Shown piece after piece: positions 16,269 to 25,202 of a stretch of 64,000 nt of DNA. This DNA comes from Treponema sp. (GTDB lineage: Bacteria; Spirochaetota; Spirochaetia; Treponematales; Treponemataceae): contig JAFUTH010000003.1 of NCBI GenBank assembly GCA_017484285.1, positions 1 through 64,000 on the forward strand, read 5' to 3'. The notes under the pieces were generated by a model. That model did no database searches. It was not told where the DNA came from and worked only from the letters and a program-made list of their open reading frames with translations. The translations under genes were made by a program, and so were the position numbers. Within the stretch, counting starts at the first letter, position 1. The number at the start of each line of letters is the position of its first letter.

Positions 16269-16352
16269 GCCCGGGTGGCGGAATTGGCAGACGCGCTAGG
16301 TTCAGGTCCTAGTGAGGGCAACTTCATAGGGGTTCAAGTCCCCTTCCGGGCA
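16269..16352 (+). tRNA. tRNA-Leu (anticodon CAG)
   Basis: An 84-base class II tRNA. The acceptor stem is GCCCGGG paired with TCCGGGC, with A73. The D-arm TGGCGGAATTGGCAGAC is typical of tRNA-Leu. The anticodon stem-loop CTAGG-TTCAGGT-CCTAG gives anticodon CAG, reading CUG. A long variable arm and a T-loop GGTTCAAGTCC follow. CCA is not encoded. It is followed by a strong terminator. Confidence 0.97.
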
Positions 16353-16369
16353 AACTTCTTTTCCAAATA

Positions 16370-16405
16370 CAAAAGACTTCGGATTGCTCCGAAGTCTTTT
16401 GTTTT
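16370..16405. terminator. Bidirectional terminator between tRNA-Leu and rho
   Basis: A 14-bp perfect stem CAAAAGACTTCGGA / TCCGAAGTCTTTTG with loop TTGC, then TTTT on the plus strand. The A-rich 5' side gives a U-run on the minus strand, so it can end both tRNA-Leu transcription and the rho transcript coming the other way. Confidence 0.9.
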
Positions 16406-16409
16406 AGCG

Positions 16410-18263
16410 TTACAATGCCGCACTTCCTGTGTTCATGTTGGTGAGGAATGCCTCGTTGTTTCGGCTCTTCTTCATCTGCTCAAGGATAAGCTCGGTGATT
16501 TCGGCGTCTTCCATTGGGTTGATGACTTTGCGCAATACCCACAGTTTCTGCAAGGTAGCCTCGTCAAGCAACAGCTCTTCCTTTCGCGTGCCAGACTTTT
16601 TGATGTTGATTGCAGGGAACAAGCGACGTTCTGCCAGGCGGCGGTCAAGGTCGATTTCAGAGTTACCCGTACCTTTGAATTCCTCGAAGATAACCTCATC
16701 CATGCGGCTTCCTGTGTCAATGAGCGCGGTTGAAATGATTGTGAGAGAGCCGCCCTCTTCGATATTTCGCGCCGCACCGAAGAATCGCTTCGGCTTGTGG
16801 AGTGCGTTTGAGTCAACACCGCCCGAGAGCACTTTGCCGCTCGTAGGAACGGTGACATTGTACGCGCGCGCAAGGCGGGTGATTGAGTCAAGCAAAATAA
16901 CGACATCGCGTTTGTGCTCAACTAAGCGTTTTGCCTTTTCAAGCACCATTTCAGCGACCTGAACATGGCGCGTTGCCTGCTCGTCGAATGTTGAAGAAAT
17001 GACTTCGCCCTTGATTGCGCGCTCCATGTCGGTGACTTCCTCTGGGCGTTCGTCAATCAAAAGAACGATGAGATAGACTTCGGGATTGTTCGCAGTGATT
17101 GCGTTCGCAACCTTCTGCAAAATAGTGGTTTTACCCGCTTTTGGCGGAGCCACGATAAGCAAACGCTGACCTTTTCCGATTGGCGCGAACAAATCAATGA
17201 CGCGCGTGCTGTACTCGGTGGAAGTTGTTTCAAGCGTGAGTTTTTCTTTTGGATAAAGAGGGGTTAAGTTCTCGAATGGAACGCGCGTTTGTGCGACACG
17301 CGGCTCGTCAAAGTTGACCGTCATAATGCGCAAGAGCGCGAAGAATCTCTCGCCTTCTTTTGGACTTCTCGTTTGTCCGTAAATCGTATCGCCCGTTTTA
17401 AGGTTGAACAAGCGGATTTGGCTTGGGGAAATGTAAATATCGTCTGGACCTGGCAAATAGCTGTTCTGTGGCGAACGCAAGAATCCGTAGCCGTCGGGCA
17501 AGATTTCCAAAGAGCCAGAAGCGAAAATCAATCCGCCGCGCTCGGTGTGCGACTTTAAAATAACGAAGATTAAGTCCTGCTTTTTCATGGCGGGAAGCTC
17601 TTCTTCGGGGTAGCCGTACTCAATCGCGAGATTGCGCAGCTCGGGCATACTCATTTTGGTGAGGTCGTTGATTAAAAGCTTAGGCTTTGCTTCGAACTCT
17701 TCGGGATTTTCGATAATCTGCGCCTGTGCCGTTGCCTCGTCGCGGGCAGCATTTCGGGCGGCTATTCGCTCACGGTAGCTCTGGCGGCGGTCATAGCGTC
17801 CGCGTTGATTCATGCCCCCCATATTGTTGTTCATGCGGTTAGTGCGATATGTGCGCATAGGCGTATACTGCTGCTCAGCAGAAGCCCCACCCTGAAAGTC
17901 AGCAGGTGCATTCGCCGATTCTGTGGAAGTTTGATTTTCTGTTGCTGAGCCTTCAGTATTTTCTGCACCAAGCGAGGCAGTCGATGGTGTTTCTGAAGCA
18001 GAATCAGCAGATGCAAATGATTCAGGCTGTTTTTCTGTTATTTCAGCGTTAGATTCTTCAATAGGATTTTCGTTTTTTACGACAATACGACGGCGCGGTC
18101 TAACAATTTTTGCGGGTTTTTCTTCTGTAGGAAAAACGCTTTCTACAGAGTTGGCGGGAGCTGAATCAGAAGGCTGTAAGTCCAATTCAAGCTGAGGATT
18201 CTCTTGTGCCACAGGATTTTCTTCAGGTGTGGCAACGGAACGGCGGCGTGAAATCAATGCCAT
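16410..18263 (-). CDS. rho: Transcription termination factor Rho
   Basis: Hexameric RNA helicase for factor-dependent termination, 617 residues. The conserved part starts near residue 196 with the Rho N-terminal helical domain ([20 protein letters not shown]). A cold-shock-like RNA-binding domain spans ~245-335 ([20 protein letters not shown]). The ATPase domain follows, with Walker [10 protein letters not shown] at 372-380 and [13 protein letters not shown] near 457. The N-terminal ~190 residues are an added low-complexity region: acidic/Ser/Ala-rich, then Arg/Asn/Gly-rich ([20 protein letters not shown]). Such insertions occur in several phyla. It appears monocistronic, with a 184-base leader region before it. 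Confidence 0.97.
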   Translation of the reverse strand: MALISRRRSVATPEENPVAQENPQLELDLQPSDSAPANSVESVFPTEEKPAKIVRPRRRIVVKNENPIEESNAEITEKQPESFASADSASETPSTASLGAENTEGSATENQTSTESANAPADFQGGASAEQQYTPMRTYRTNRMNNNMGGMNQRGRYDRRQSYRERIAARNAARDEATAQAQIIENPEEFEAKPKLLINDLTKMSMPELRNLAIEYGYPEEELPAMKKQDLIFVILKSHTERGGLIFASGSLEILPDGYGFLRSPQNSYLPGPDDIYISPSQIRLFNLKTGDTIYGQTRSPKEGERFFALLRIMTVNFDEPRVAQTRVPFENLTPLYPKEKLTLETTSTEYSTRVIDLFAPIGKGQRLLIVAPPKAGKTTILQKVANAITANNPEVYLIVLLIDERPEEVTDMERAIKGEVISSTFDEQATRHVQVAEMVLEKAKRLVEHKRDVVILLDSITRLARAYNVTVPTSGKVLSGGVDSNALHKPKRFFGAARNIEEGGSLTIISTALIDTGSRMDEVIFEEFKGTGNSEIDLDRRLAERRLFPAINIKKSGTRKEELLLDEATLQKLWVLRKVINPMEDAEITELILEQMKKSRNNEAFLTNMNTGSAAL

Positions 18264-18447
18264 TTTTCTGTCTCCATGAGATTATATAAAAATATAAAAA
18301 AAATATGACGAAATACCATGAATGTTTTGTATTTGTATGTATATTTAAAGTATTGGATTTTTATTAAGAAATTTTTAGTAAACTAATTACGTTCCAAAAA
18401 CTATATCTGAGTGCTATTAAAGCACTCCCCTAAAAAAAAGTCAATAA
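18264..18447. other. rho leader/bactofilin 3' intergenic region with hairpin
   Basis: 184 AT-rich bases between the bactofilin stop and the rho start, both on the minus strand. A GAGTGC-TATTAAA-GCACTC hairpin at 18409-18427 lies close to the bactofilin stop. It lacks an immediate U-tract on the minus strand, so it is only a weak terminator candidate. The remaining region must hold the rho promoter, but several A/T-rich hexamers fit equally well and I do not choose one. Confidence 0.4.
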
Positions 18448-18867
18448 CTATCGGGGATCATCAGACTTTAAAACAAGTGCATTTTTGTATTCGGCAGATG
18501 CAACAGAAAAGAGATTCACATCAGGTTCTTCATCAATCATTGAAATCTGTCCTTCAAATTCGACATCTTCTGCAATACGAATGCGAGCCGTTTTGACATC
18601 GCCACGGACAACACTTCCTGTACACATCTCGACGCGCTCTGAAGCCTCAATATCGCCGGTCACTGTTCCTGAAATAACAATTGAATGTGCCGTCATTTTT
18701 TTAACAGAACAAATTGCGCCTTTTTCAATTTCAAGCTCACCCGTCGCTTTTATCTCACCGTTGAATTTTCCTGTAATAACAAGGCTGTCCGTAAACTCTA
18801 ACACTCCGTCAAATTCTGTCTCTTGACCAAGTACCGTCACGTTCTTTTTCTGATTTTCTTCTGACAT
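18448..18867 (-). CDS. Bactofilin (polymer-forming cytoskeletal protein)
   Basis: A 139-residue bactofilin/DUF583 protein that should self-assemble into filaments on the inner membrane and guide cell-wall growth. The repeated beta-helix pattern is clear from ~12 to 110: SLVITGKFNGEIKATGELEI, SIVISGTVTGDIEASERVEM and GSVVRGDVKTARIRI. Short disordered ends flank the core, as in other bactofilins. Its start lies 31 bases inside the 3' end of lnt in another frame, implying co-transcription. In other spirochaetes bactofilins help set helical cell shape; that role is inferred here. Confidence 0.9.
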   Translation of the reverse strand: MSEENQKKNVTVLGQETEFDGVLEFTDSLVITGKFNGEIKATGELEIEKGAICSVKKMTAHSIVISGTVTGDIEASERVEMCTGSVVRGDVKTARIRIAEDVEFEGQISMIDEEPDVNLFSVASAEYKNALVLKSDDPR

Positions 18868-20399
18868 AACAACCTTACTTTAACAAATCGAATGGATAAA
18901 ATCAACAACAAAACACCAGTCAAACACGAGAGGACAATGACACAAAAATCCCCAAGAAGAACATACATGGTATTTCCATGAGCGGGAATAGCAACATCAG
19001 AAACGAGAAAATCATCTGTTCCGCTTTCAAGCTGCTCAGTCACTGCTCCATTTTCATTGATGACACAGGTGACTCCATCGATTGTACTCCGCACAAACGG
19101 TACGGCACATTCCGCGCTTCTGAATACCGACATTGAAAGATGAATATTCTGAGCAGCACGAGAATGCGCCCATGCATCATCGCTGATATTGACAAAAAAG
19201 TCGGCACCGCTTTGTTTCATTTTTCTGACAAATGGAGCAAAAGAATCTTCAAAGCAGATTGGCACGCAAAAATGAGTAGAATCAAACGAAAAGACTGTTA
19301 TATCGGTTCCCGCAGTGAAAAAATCACAATTCAAACGCGTTTTTATCGGTTCAAAGCATGGAAAATCAAGAAACTTCGGCCAATACTCCGTAAAGGGCAC
19401 AAGATGATTTTTTGAATACACGGCGACGTTTTTCTGCACAGAATCAAAATAGAGCGCACTGTTATGCGTTTCACTCCCATCAAAATAGGAGTTGCCCACA
19501 ATGAAAGACTTTTGCGTAGTTTTTATATACGCAGTCACTTGTAGCGAAAGCTCATGCCGCTGCCTATCACGAGGATGATTCAGATAATAAAAAATATCGG
19601 GAACAACAGCAGTTTCCGGCCAAACAATCAGTTGTATATCAGGGTACAGCCGAAGCGCAGCGTCAGTCAGAGCCTCAAGACGAAAAACGTCACGCTCGTA
19701 TGCATCTAAAGAAGCAGAATCAGCAGAGGAAGCATTTTGAATCAACGCTATTTTCAAAGTTCTCGATTTAGTTTCATTCTTCATCACATCTGAAATTCCG
19801 TAAAAGAGATGAAGCGCAAGCAATAAAGAAAGGCAAAGACGAATTTCCCGCACGCGTTTTGATATGCTTCGTTCAGCAATAATCTGCGCACAAAGCGAAT
19901 TAACAAGCATGATGATGAAAGAAACGCCCCAAATTCCGAATAAGCGCGCGAATTTCAAAAAAACAGGATTTCTCCACTGCGTATACCCAATAATGCCGTA
20001 AGAAAAGCCAAACACCCCTCTCGTTCGTACATACTCGACCGTAAGAAAAATGCAGCATCTGACAAGCCAAAAAAAACGGTCACAACGAGGAGGCATATAT
20101 CGTTTTGCAAACGCAATAAGAAAAAAAAGCAGTGCATAATACGTCGCGAATAAAAAACAAACAAAAGAAATCGCCACGACACCATATGACGACAGCCAAA
20201 AGCAAAAGAAAAAATAAGAAACTGCTCCGTAAAAAAATCCACTGGCAACAGAACGCCGAATTGAAGCAGAATCTAAAAATAAAAAAAGCGGGATATACGC
20301 AAACCAAGCAAAAAAAGCACAGCCAGTCTTAAAAACAAAGCCCGGCTGAGCCAAGACAAACAGGCAGACAGAAAGCGCACACTGCAAAAAGGGCAGCAT
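18837..20399 (-). CDS. lnt: Apolipoprotein N-acyltransferase
   Basis: Inner-membrane enzyme that adds the third acyl chain to lipoproteins. The N-terminal ~200 residues hold about six hydrophobic segments. A nitrilase-like periplasmic domain follows, with the catalytic Glu in VWPETAVVPD, the catalytic Lys in SKNHLVPFTEYW and the Cys in PICFEDSF. A final transmembrane helix near the C-terminus completes the fold. The ATG at 20399 is preferred over a TTG at 20414 that overlaps the HU gene; neither has a good Shine-Dalgarno. It gives 520 residues. The 3' end overlaps the bactofilin gene by 31 bases. Confidence 0.9.
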   Translation of the reverse strand: MLPFLQCALSVCLFVLAQPGFVFKTGCAFFAWFAYIPLFLFLDSASIRRSVASGFFYGAVSYFFFCFWLSSYGVVAISFVCFLFATYYALLFFLIAFAKRYMPPRCDRFFWLVRCCIFLTVEYVRTRGVFGFSYGIIGYTQWRNPVFLKFARLFGIWGVSFIIMLVNSLCAQIIAERSISKRVREIRLCLSLLLALHLFYGISDVMKNETKSRTLKIALIQNASSADSASLDAYERDVFRLEALTDAALRLYPDIQLIVWPETAVVPDIFYYLNHPRDRQRHELSLQVTAYIKTTQKSFIVGNSYFDGSETHNSALYFDSVQKNVAVYSKNHLVPFTEYWPKFLDFPCFEPIKTRLNCDFFTAGTDITVFSFDSTHFCVPICFEDSFAPFVRKMKQSGADFFVNISDDAWAHSRAAQNIHLSMSVFRSAECAVPFVRSTIDGVTCVINENGAVTEQLESGTDDFLVSDVAIPAHGNTMYVLLGDFCVIVLSCLTGVLLLILSIRFVKVRLLCQKKIRKRT

Positions 20400-20400
20400 G

Positions 20401-20712
20401 CTATTTTTTTTCAACAGGAATCTCCATCAAAGACTTTTTTAATTCCTGACCGGCGCGGAATGCGGCGACATAGTGCGGCTGAACAGACAATATCTCGCCT
20501 GTTTTAGGATTGCGAGCCTTTGAGCGACCATTGCGAAGCCTCGGTTCTAGCGTACCAAATCCCCGAAGTTCAACAGTCGCTCCGTTTTTGAGCGCATTTT
20601 TTAATTCACCCAAAACGTTATCAAAAACTTCCTGTATCACTTTTTTTTCAATTTTTGTATTCGCATGAAGATTATCAACGATATCGTTTTTGGTGACTTT
20701 TTTGACAGACAT
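20401..20712 (-). CDS. HU/IHF family DNA-binding protein
   Basis: A small nucleoid protein of 103 residues. MSVKKVTKNDIVDNLHA starts the helical dimerisation part, and the DNA-embracing arm carries RGFGTLEPRLRNGRSKARNP, the family signature with the conserved Arg-Asn-Pro. The start at 20712 is chosen because GAGG lies seven bases upstream; a longer frame to 20769 would run through a terminator. The C-terminal IPVEKK tail is slightly longer than HU. It lies one base upstream of lnt and downstream of the rpsT terminator. Confidence 0.92.
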   Translation of the reverse strand: MSVKKVTKNDIVDNLHANTKIEKKVIQEVFDNVLGELKNALKNGATVELRGFGTLEPRLRNGRSKARNPKTGEILSVQPHYVAAFRAGQELKKSLMEIPVEKK

Positions 20713-20730
20713 AAAAACCTCAAAATAACA

Positions 20731-20778
20731 TAAAAAAAATGCTACCTGAAGTGCACTAAGAACATACATTCAGATAGC
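20731..20778 (-). terminator. Terminator after rpsT
   Basis: On the minus strand a 10-bp stem GCTATCTGAA / TTCAGGTAGC (one G-U pair) with an 18-base loop is followed by ATTTTTTTT. It lies 28 bases after the rpsT stop and just before the HU ribosome-binding site, so HU may be expressed by read-through or from its own promoter. Confidence 0.75.
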
Positions 20779-20806
20779 GTATAAAAAATGCAATACTAAA
20801 TTTGAA

Positions 20807-21085
20807 TTAGTTTGCAGCTGCAAAAGTTTTGTTGAAGAAATTCTGCATTCGTGACTTTTTGCGTGAAACAGAATTGCGCTTCAACACGCCCTTGCTGCGT
20901 GCAGAATCAAGTTTAGAAACCATGATTCGAAGTTTTTCTTCTGCAAGCTTCTGGTCTTTTGCCTGAACAGCCTCAATGAACTGACGTACATAGGTGCGAC
21001 ATTCGCTTTTGATTGCTTTATTGTGCAAACGACGATCTTCGCTCTGTCTAAATCTTTTTTGTGCAGACGTTTGATTTCGTGCCAT
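20807..21085 (-). CDS. rpsT: 30S ribosomal protein S20
   Basis: A 92-residue, Lys/Arg-rich helical primary 16S rRNA-binding protein. It has the S20 pattern: MARNQTSAQKRFRQSEDRRL at the start, SECRTYVRQFIEAV in the middle and LDSARSKGVLKRNSVSRKKS near the end. The start is supported by GGGGGAT upstream. It is a short monocistronic unit between the tRNA-Glu terminator and its own terminator. A candidate promoter (TTGTAA, 16 bases, TATACT) spans 21119-21146. Confidence 0.95.
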   Translation of the reverse strand: MARNQTSAQKRFRQSEDRRLHNKAIKSECRTYVRQFIEAVQAKDQKLAEEKLRIMVSKLDSARSKGVLKRNSVSRKKSRMQNFFNKTFAAAN

Positions 21086-21118
21086 ATGGAAAAATCCCCC
21101 AAAATAATGTTCTTTTTC

Positions 21119-21146
21119 AGTATAAATTATAAAAAAAACCTTACAA
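21119..21146 (-). promoter_or_regulatory. Candidate rpsT promoter
   Basis: On the minus strand, TTGTAA (21141-21146) and TATACT (21119-21124) are separated by 16 bases. The -35 lies within the stem of the tRNA-Glu terminator, so the two signals overlap. Confidence 0.4.
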
Positions 21147-21161
21147 CTTCCAGCTGCAAGG
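21131..21161 (-). terminator. Terminator after tRNA-Glu
   Basis: On the minus strand, CCTTGCAGCT-GGA-AGTTGTAAGG forms a 10-bp stem (two G-U pairs) followed at once by eight T. It starts ten bases after the tRNA-Glu 3' end. Confidence 0.85.
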
Positions 21162-21170
21162 TCTATGTAT

Positions 21171-21242
21171 CATCTCCTAGCAGAATTGAACTGCTGTTGT
21201 CGGGATGAAAACCCGATGTCCTAACCACTAGACGAAGGAGAC
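21171..21242 (-). tRNA. tRNA-Glu (anticodon TTC)
   Basis: A 72-base tRNA on the minus strand. The acceptor is GTCTCCT against AGGAGAT, giving a G1-U72 wobble, with G73. The D-arm is TCGTCTAGTGGTTAGGACA. The anticodon loop TTTTCAT gives TTC. The T-arm is AGCAG-TTCAATT-CTGCT. CCA is not encoded. A strong promoter and a terminator flank it. Confidence 0.95.
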
Positions 21243-21275
21243 ATCATTGCAACTCAGTAGCGAGCTGACTTTGAT

Positions 21276-21304
21276 ACTATATCAGAACGAAAAATCTTAG
21301 TCAA
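21276..21304 (-). promoter_or_regulatory. Promoter of tRNA-Glu
   Basis: On the minus strand, TTGACT (21299-21304) and TATAGT (21276-21281) are separated by 17 bases, about 34 bases upstream of the tRNA 5' end. This is one of the best sigma-70-type matches in the window. Confidence 0.8.
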
Positions 21305-21334
21305 CAAGAAAACAGGGATTTTTTGGATTTTTTT

Positions 21335-22696
21335 TCAGTCTTCCTCGCTCTCCATGCCGTATTCCGCAAGCTTTCGGTGGAGCGTCTTTCGCCCAATTCC
21401 GAGAATGTCCGCCGTCTTGCTTTTGTTGCCCTTGTTGGCGGCAAGGGTTTCCTGAATGATGATTTTTTCGGCTTCGTCGAGCGTGATTCCCACGGGAACG
21501 GAAATGCTTTCGACGGAAGAAGCGCGGCTCACCGAGGGCGGTAAGTCTTCAAGCGTGATTTCTTCGCCGCTTGCCATAACGACCGAGCTTTCCACGCAAT
21601 GCTGTAACTCGCGGATATTTCCAGGCCAGTCATATTTGTAGATGGCGGCACGGGATTGGTTGTCAAAGCCCGTGATTTTTTTGCCGTTTTCTTCGGTGTA
21701 TCGCTCCAAAAACGAGTTCAACAGAAGCGGCAAATCGTCCTTCCGCTCGCGCAATGGCGGCACTTCGATATGGATTCCGTTGAGTCGGAAATACAAGTCC
21801 TCGCGGAATCGCCCAGCCTTCACTTCTTCTTCGAGATTTCGGTTGGTGGCGGCAATCACGCGCACATCGACTTCGATTGGTGACTCCCCCCCCACTCGCT
21901 CGAATTTCTTTTCTTGCAGAACGCGCAAAAGCTTCACCTGAACGCTCGGATTGATTTCGCCGATTTCGTCCAAAAAAATCGTTCCGCCGTGCGCAAGCTC
22001 GAATTTTCCCTTGTGCATGCTTTCCGCATTCGTGAACGCGCCCTTTTCATGCCCGAACAGCTCGCTTTCAAGGAGCGTTTCGCTCAAAGACGAGCAGACC
22101 ACGGGGATAAACGCCTTTTCGCTCCGGGAAGAAAGATTGTGAATCGCGTTCGCCACGACTTCCTTTCCGACGCCCGTTTCGCCCGTAATCAGCACGGAAA
22201 TACGAGCATCGGCGACCTTCTTCACGAGGTTCATCACCTTCTGCATTGCCGCGCTCTTTCCGATTATCATGTCGGTCTTTTTTTGTGAATCAACTTGCTT
22301 TAAAAGCTCGGCGTGCTGGATCGAAAGTTCCCGCCCCTGCAAGGCTCGCTTAACGATGACTTCAAGCTGCTCCAAATTCAAGGGCTTGGTGAGAAAATCA
22401 TACGCGCCGTCCTGCATTGCTTTGACCGCCGCGTCGATTGAGCCGTGTCCCGTGAGCACAATCACGGGGATTCCGGGCATTTTCGTTGTGACTTCGCGCA
22501 GAACCTGCTCGCCTGAGATAGAGCCGGGCATACGCAAGTCCGTAATCACGAGGTCAATGTCGCCCTTCGCGATTAAGTCCAAGCCTTCCTTTCCGTTCGC
22601 GGCGATTTTGACATTGTAGCCGTCCATCTCAAAATCGGCGGCAAGCCCCTCGCGGATATTTTTTTCGTCGTCTATGATAAGGATTGTAAATTTCAT
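21335..22696 (-). CDS. Sigma-54-dependent response regulator (NtrC/AtoC family)
   Basis: A 453-residue three-domain activator. The receiver has the phospho-accepting Asp53 in LVITDLRMPG. The AAA+ domain starts with Walker A GETGVGKE; its sigma-54-contacting loop reads GAFTNA rather than the canonical GAFTGA, and Walker B is TIFLDEIGEI. A Fis-type helix-turn-helix ends the protein (ILGIGRKTLHRKLAEYGM). The start overlaps the kinase stop by ATGA, so the pair is coupled. It is the last gene of murG-cvpA-holB-kinase-regulator. Target genes are not visible; T. pallidum has a pair annotated AtoS/AtoC that this resembles. Confidence 0.93.
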   Translation of the reverse strand: MKFTILIIDDEKNIREGLAADFEMDGYNVKIAANGKEGLDLIAKGDIDLVITDLRMPGSISGEQVLREVTTKMPGIPVIVLTGHGSIDAAVKAMQDGAYDFLTKPLNLEQLEVIVKRALQGRELSIQHAELLKQVDSQKKTDMIIGKSAAMQKVMNLVKKVADARISVLITGETGVGKEVVANAIHNLSSRSEKAFIPVVCSSLSETLLESELFGHEKGAFTNAESMHKGKFELAHGGTIFLDEIGEINPSVQVKLLRVLQEKKFERVGGESPIEVDVRVIAATNRNLEEEVKAGRFREDLYFRLNGIHIEVPPLRERKDDLPLLLNSFLERYTEENGKKITGFDNQSRAAIYKYDWPGNIRELQHCVESSVVMASGEEITLEDLPPSVSRASSVESISVPVGITLDEAEKIIIQETLAANKGNKSKTADILGIGRKTLHRKLAEYGMESEED

Positions 22697-23964
22697 GCGT
22701 TTTCTCCCGTAGGCGTGCAGTCTTCCCTAAAAGTGAGCAGTTTCTTTTCCATTTGGGGAACGGGAAGCTCGATGGTGAATGTCGTTCCCGTACCCAGCTC
22801 TGACTTCACGCTGATGTCGCCCGAGAATTCCTTGATGATTTTGTAGCTCATCGCCATGCCAAGCCCCGTGCCGTTCGACTTTGTGGTGAAGTACGGCTCG
22901 AACACGCGCGAAAGCGTCTCCTCGTTCATGCCGATTCCGTCGTCTTTGAAAGTGAGGATGTAGCGGTCGTTTTCGATTTTGGAGCGGATTTGAATCGTTC
23001 CGCTCACCCGCTCTGACTCAGAGGAATCTTCGTCCACGCCGAATTTCTTTTCGATTGCAAAAATCGCGTTCTGCGAGAGGTTCACGATGACTTCGCGGAA
23101 AAGTTTTGCGTCAAGAAGCACGCGCACTTCGCAGGCGCAGAGGTCGGAATCAAGTTTGATGTGCTTTTCGGTGAATTCGGGCGTGAAAAACGAGATGAAT
23201 TCGCCCAAGATTTTGTTCGGGTTCACCAGCTCCAGCTTCGCCGAAATCGGGCGCACCGCCATGAGGAAATCGACCACGATTTTGTTCAGCCGCTCAATTT
23301 CCTGCGTGATGACTTCAAGGTAATCCTCGGCGTATTTTGGAGGGGGAAGAGAGCCGTCGCCCTCGCGCTTTTTTTTAATTGCCTTCTGCATGAGCTGAAT
23401 GTGAATCGAAATCGCCCCGAGCGGGTTTTTGATTTCGTGCGCCACGCTCGCCGCCACATTTGTAAGCCCCGCGAGCGTTTCCATGCGGTGCAGGAGCACT
23501 TCCTGATTGCGCTTTTCGGTCACATCGTCGATTCGGATAATCGTTCCGATGAGGTTCTTGCTCTGGTTCAGATTTTTGACGAGCGGAGTCACATAGAGGT
23601 CAACAAAACGGACTGAGCCGCCCGAAGTCGCCACCGTGAATTCGTCTGAGATGTTCGTTTTGTCGGCTTCAAAGGCATTTTTGAGAAAACGGGAAATCTC
23701 CTCGTCGTCGATGAGCGACCACACGGGAATGCTCTCGGACTTGGAATCCTCGGGATTTGACTTGAACGGCAGAAATCGTTCCGCCGCCTTGTTGATTTTG
23801 AGAAGGCAGAAATGCTCGTCAACGATGAGAAGTCCCGTGGAAAGGCTCTGGAAAATCGCGTCGAACATGTCAATCTGCGCATAGCCGTCCTCAACGAGCG
23901 ACTGAATCTGCGCGGGAGAAAGTTTGTCGATTTTTTGTGAAACACGACGGGAGAATTCGGTCAT
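22693..23964 (-). CDS. Cytoplasmic PAS sensor histidine kinase (NtrB/AtoS type)
   Basis: A 423-residue kinase with no transmembrane segment. A PAS domain covers ~35-150 (ILSTGL-like segment SLSTGLLIVDEHFCLLKINK). The dimerisation helix has the phospho-accepting His176 in SVAHEIKNPLGA. The catalytic domain has the N box NLSQNAIFAI, then DDGIGMNEE and TKSNGTGLGMAM. It overlaps holB upstream and the sigma-54 regulator downstream by four bases each. It is therefore the cognate kinase of that regulator. The PAS ligand is unknown. A soluble kinase suggests an internal signal. Confidence 0.93.
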   Translation of the reverse strand: MTEFSRRVSQKIDKLSPAQIQSLVEDGYAQIDMFDAIFQSLSTGLLIVDEHFCLLKINKAAERFLPFKSNPEDSKSESIPVWSLIDDEEISRFLKNAFEADKTNISDEFTVATSGGSVRFVDLYVTPLVKNLNQSKNLIGTIIRIDDVTEKRNQEVLLHRMETLAGLTNVAASVAHEIKNPLGAISIHIQLMQKAIKKKREGDGSLPPPKYAEDYLEVITQEIERLNKIVVDFLMAVRPISAKLELVNPNKILGEFISFFTPEFTEKHIKLDSDLCACEVRVLLDAKLFREVIVNLSQNAIFAIEKKFGVDEDSSESERVSGTIQIRSKIENDRYILTFKDDGIGMNEETLSRVFEPYFTTKSNGTGLGMAMSYKIIKEFSGDISVKSELGTGTTFTIELPVPQMEKKLLTFREDCTPTGENA

Positions 23965-25202
23965 GCGCTCGCCCCCGACTCCGCCCAGCTTCGCTTTACG
24001 CTCGACAAATCCCGCGAAAGCCGTTCAATCGCGGCGGCGAGAGAGACATTGTACACGGTGACGGAATTGTAACACTCGCGGGCAAATCCCACGATTTTGG
24101 CGCAGACTTCGCTCCGCGCGGGGCTCAGCACTTCTCCGCGCGCGCACTCCAAGATTCCCGTGAGGAAGATTTTGAGCAAAAAGCGCGGCTCAAAGGCGTT
24201 GCATTCTTTTACGATGGTGTCCGAAAGCGGAATCTGACCGCCCATGAGGTAGGTAAAATACGCGGCGGCTGATTTTTTGATTTCGGCGGGCTTTACGGGC
24301 AAGAAAAGCTGCAAATAGTCGTTTATGAGGAGATTTTCTTCATCGCCACGGGCATGGAACACACGCTGGACGACTTCTTTTTGCTGAATCGCGCTCCGTT
24401 CGGTAAAGTTGTAAGTCCTCACACGCGAAAGAATCGTCGGCATGACCGCGCCCCTGTTCGCCGTGGTGAGAATGAACACCATGTCTTCAGGTGGCTCTTC
24501 GAGGATTTTGAGCAAGGCATTCCGCACGCTTTCAAGCATCCGCTCCGCGTTCTCGATGATGAAGATTTTTTTGCCCGATACGCTTTTCATGTGCGCCCAA
24601 GACGAGGCTCGGCGAATCTGATTGATGGGAAGCGAATCGTACATAAAACTTGCGCTCAGTTTGTCGCAGTTCTTCACGATGTCGTCGCAGATTTTTTCGA
24701 GTTTTTCGGAATCGGGCAAGTCCTTTTCGGGATTGAGTTTTTCCATCTGCTCGTCAATCGCCGCAACAATGGGGGCGAGCTTTGAAAGCTTGTCGTCGCC
24801 TTCCCAGAGAACCTGAGAAAAGCGCATCGTGAGCTTGCGAACCGAGCGGATAAACAGGTAGCGCACCGCCACAAGGAAGCTCGAATTGTCGAACGCCGCC
24901 TGCAAGAACGCCTTTTTTGCCGCAAGGATTTCAAGCGAGCAGTCGCGAGGACCTGCAAGCAGCACATTCGTGTTGGAAAGCTCCTTGTTTTTTTTGCACG
25001 ACGGGCAGTCGCAGAGCCAATGCCCGCGCTGATTGTACTGATTTTCGCCCGAGCAAGAGAGAATCCGCGCGATTTCAAGCGCACAGGTGAGTTTTCCCGA
25101 AGAAGCAGGACCGCTCAAAAGAATCGCGCCCGGAAGGCGGTTGTTCAAAATATCCTCGCGCAAGAGCGAAGACGCGTTCTGATAGAGAAGATTGTCGAAC
25201 AT
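23961..25202 (-). CDS. holB: DNA polymerase III delta'-like clamp-loader subunit
   Basis: A 413-residue AAA+ protein with delta'/gamma character. Walker A is LSGPASSGKLTCALEIA near residue 34, and a zinc-binding module CDCPSCKK follows at ~65. FIIENAERMLESVRNALLK and LEEPPEDMVFILTTANRG at ~210-250 are the delta' signatures. The SRC arginine-finger motif reads LSRVRTY, with Val for Cys. Between ~105 and 195 a charged insertion separates the zinc module from the sensor region, which is longer than usual. It lies between cvpA (TAATG overlap) and the kinase gene (ATGA overlap). The call as HolB rather than DnaX is by domain content. Confidence 0.85.
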   Translation of the reverse strand: MFDNLLYQNASSLLREDILNNRLPGAILLSGPASSGKLTCALEIARILSCSGENQYNQRGHWLCDCPSCKKNKELSNTNVLLAGPRDCSLEILAAKKAFLQAAFDNSSFLVAVRYLFIRSVRKLTMRFSQVLWEGDDKLSKLAPIVAAIDEQMEKLNPEKDLPDSEKLEKICDDIVKNCDKLSASFMYDSLPINQIRRASSWAHMKSVSGKKIFIIENAERMLESVRNALLKILEEPPEDMVFILTTANRGAVMPTILSRVRTYNFTERSAIQQKEVVQRVFHARGDEENLLINDYLQLFLPVKPAEIKKSAAAYFTYLMGGQIPLSDTIVKECNAFEPRFLLKIFLTGILECARGEVLSPARSEVCAKIVGFARECYNSVTVYNVSLAAAIERLSRDLSSVKRSWAESGASA

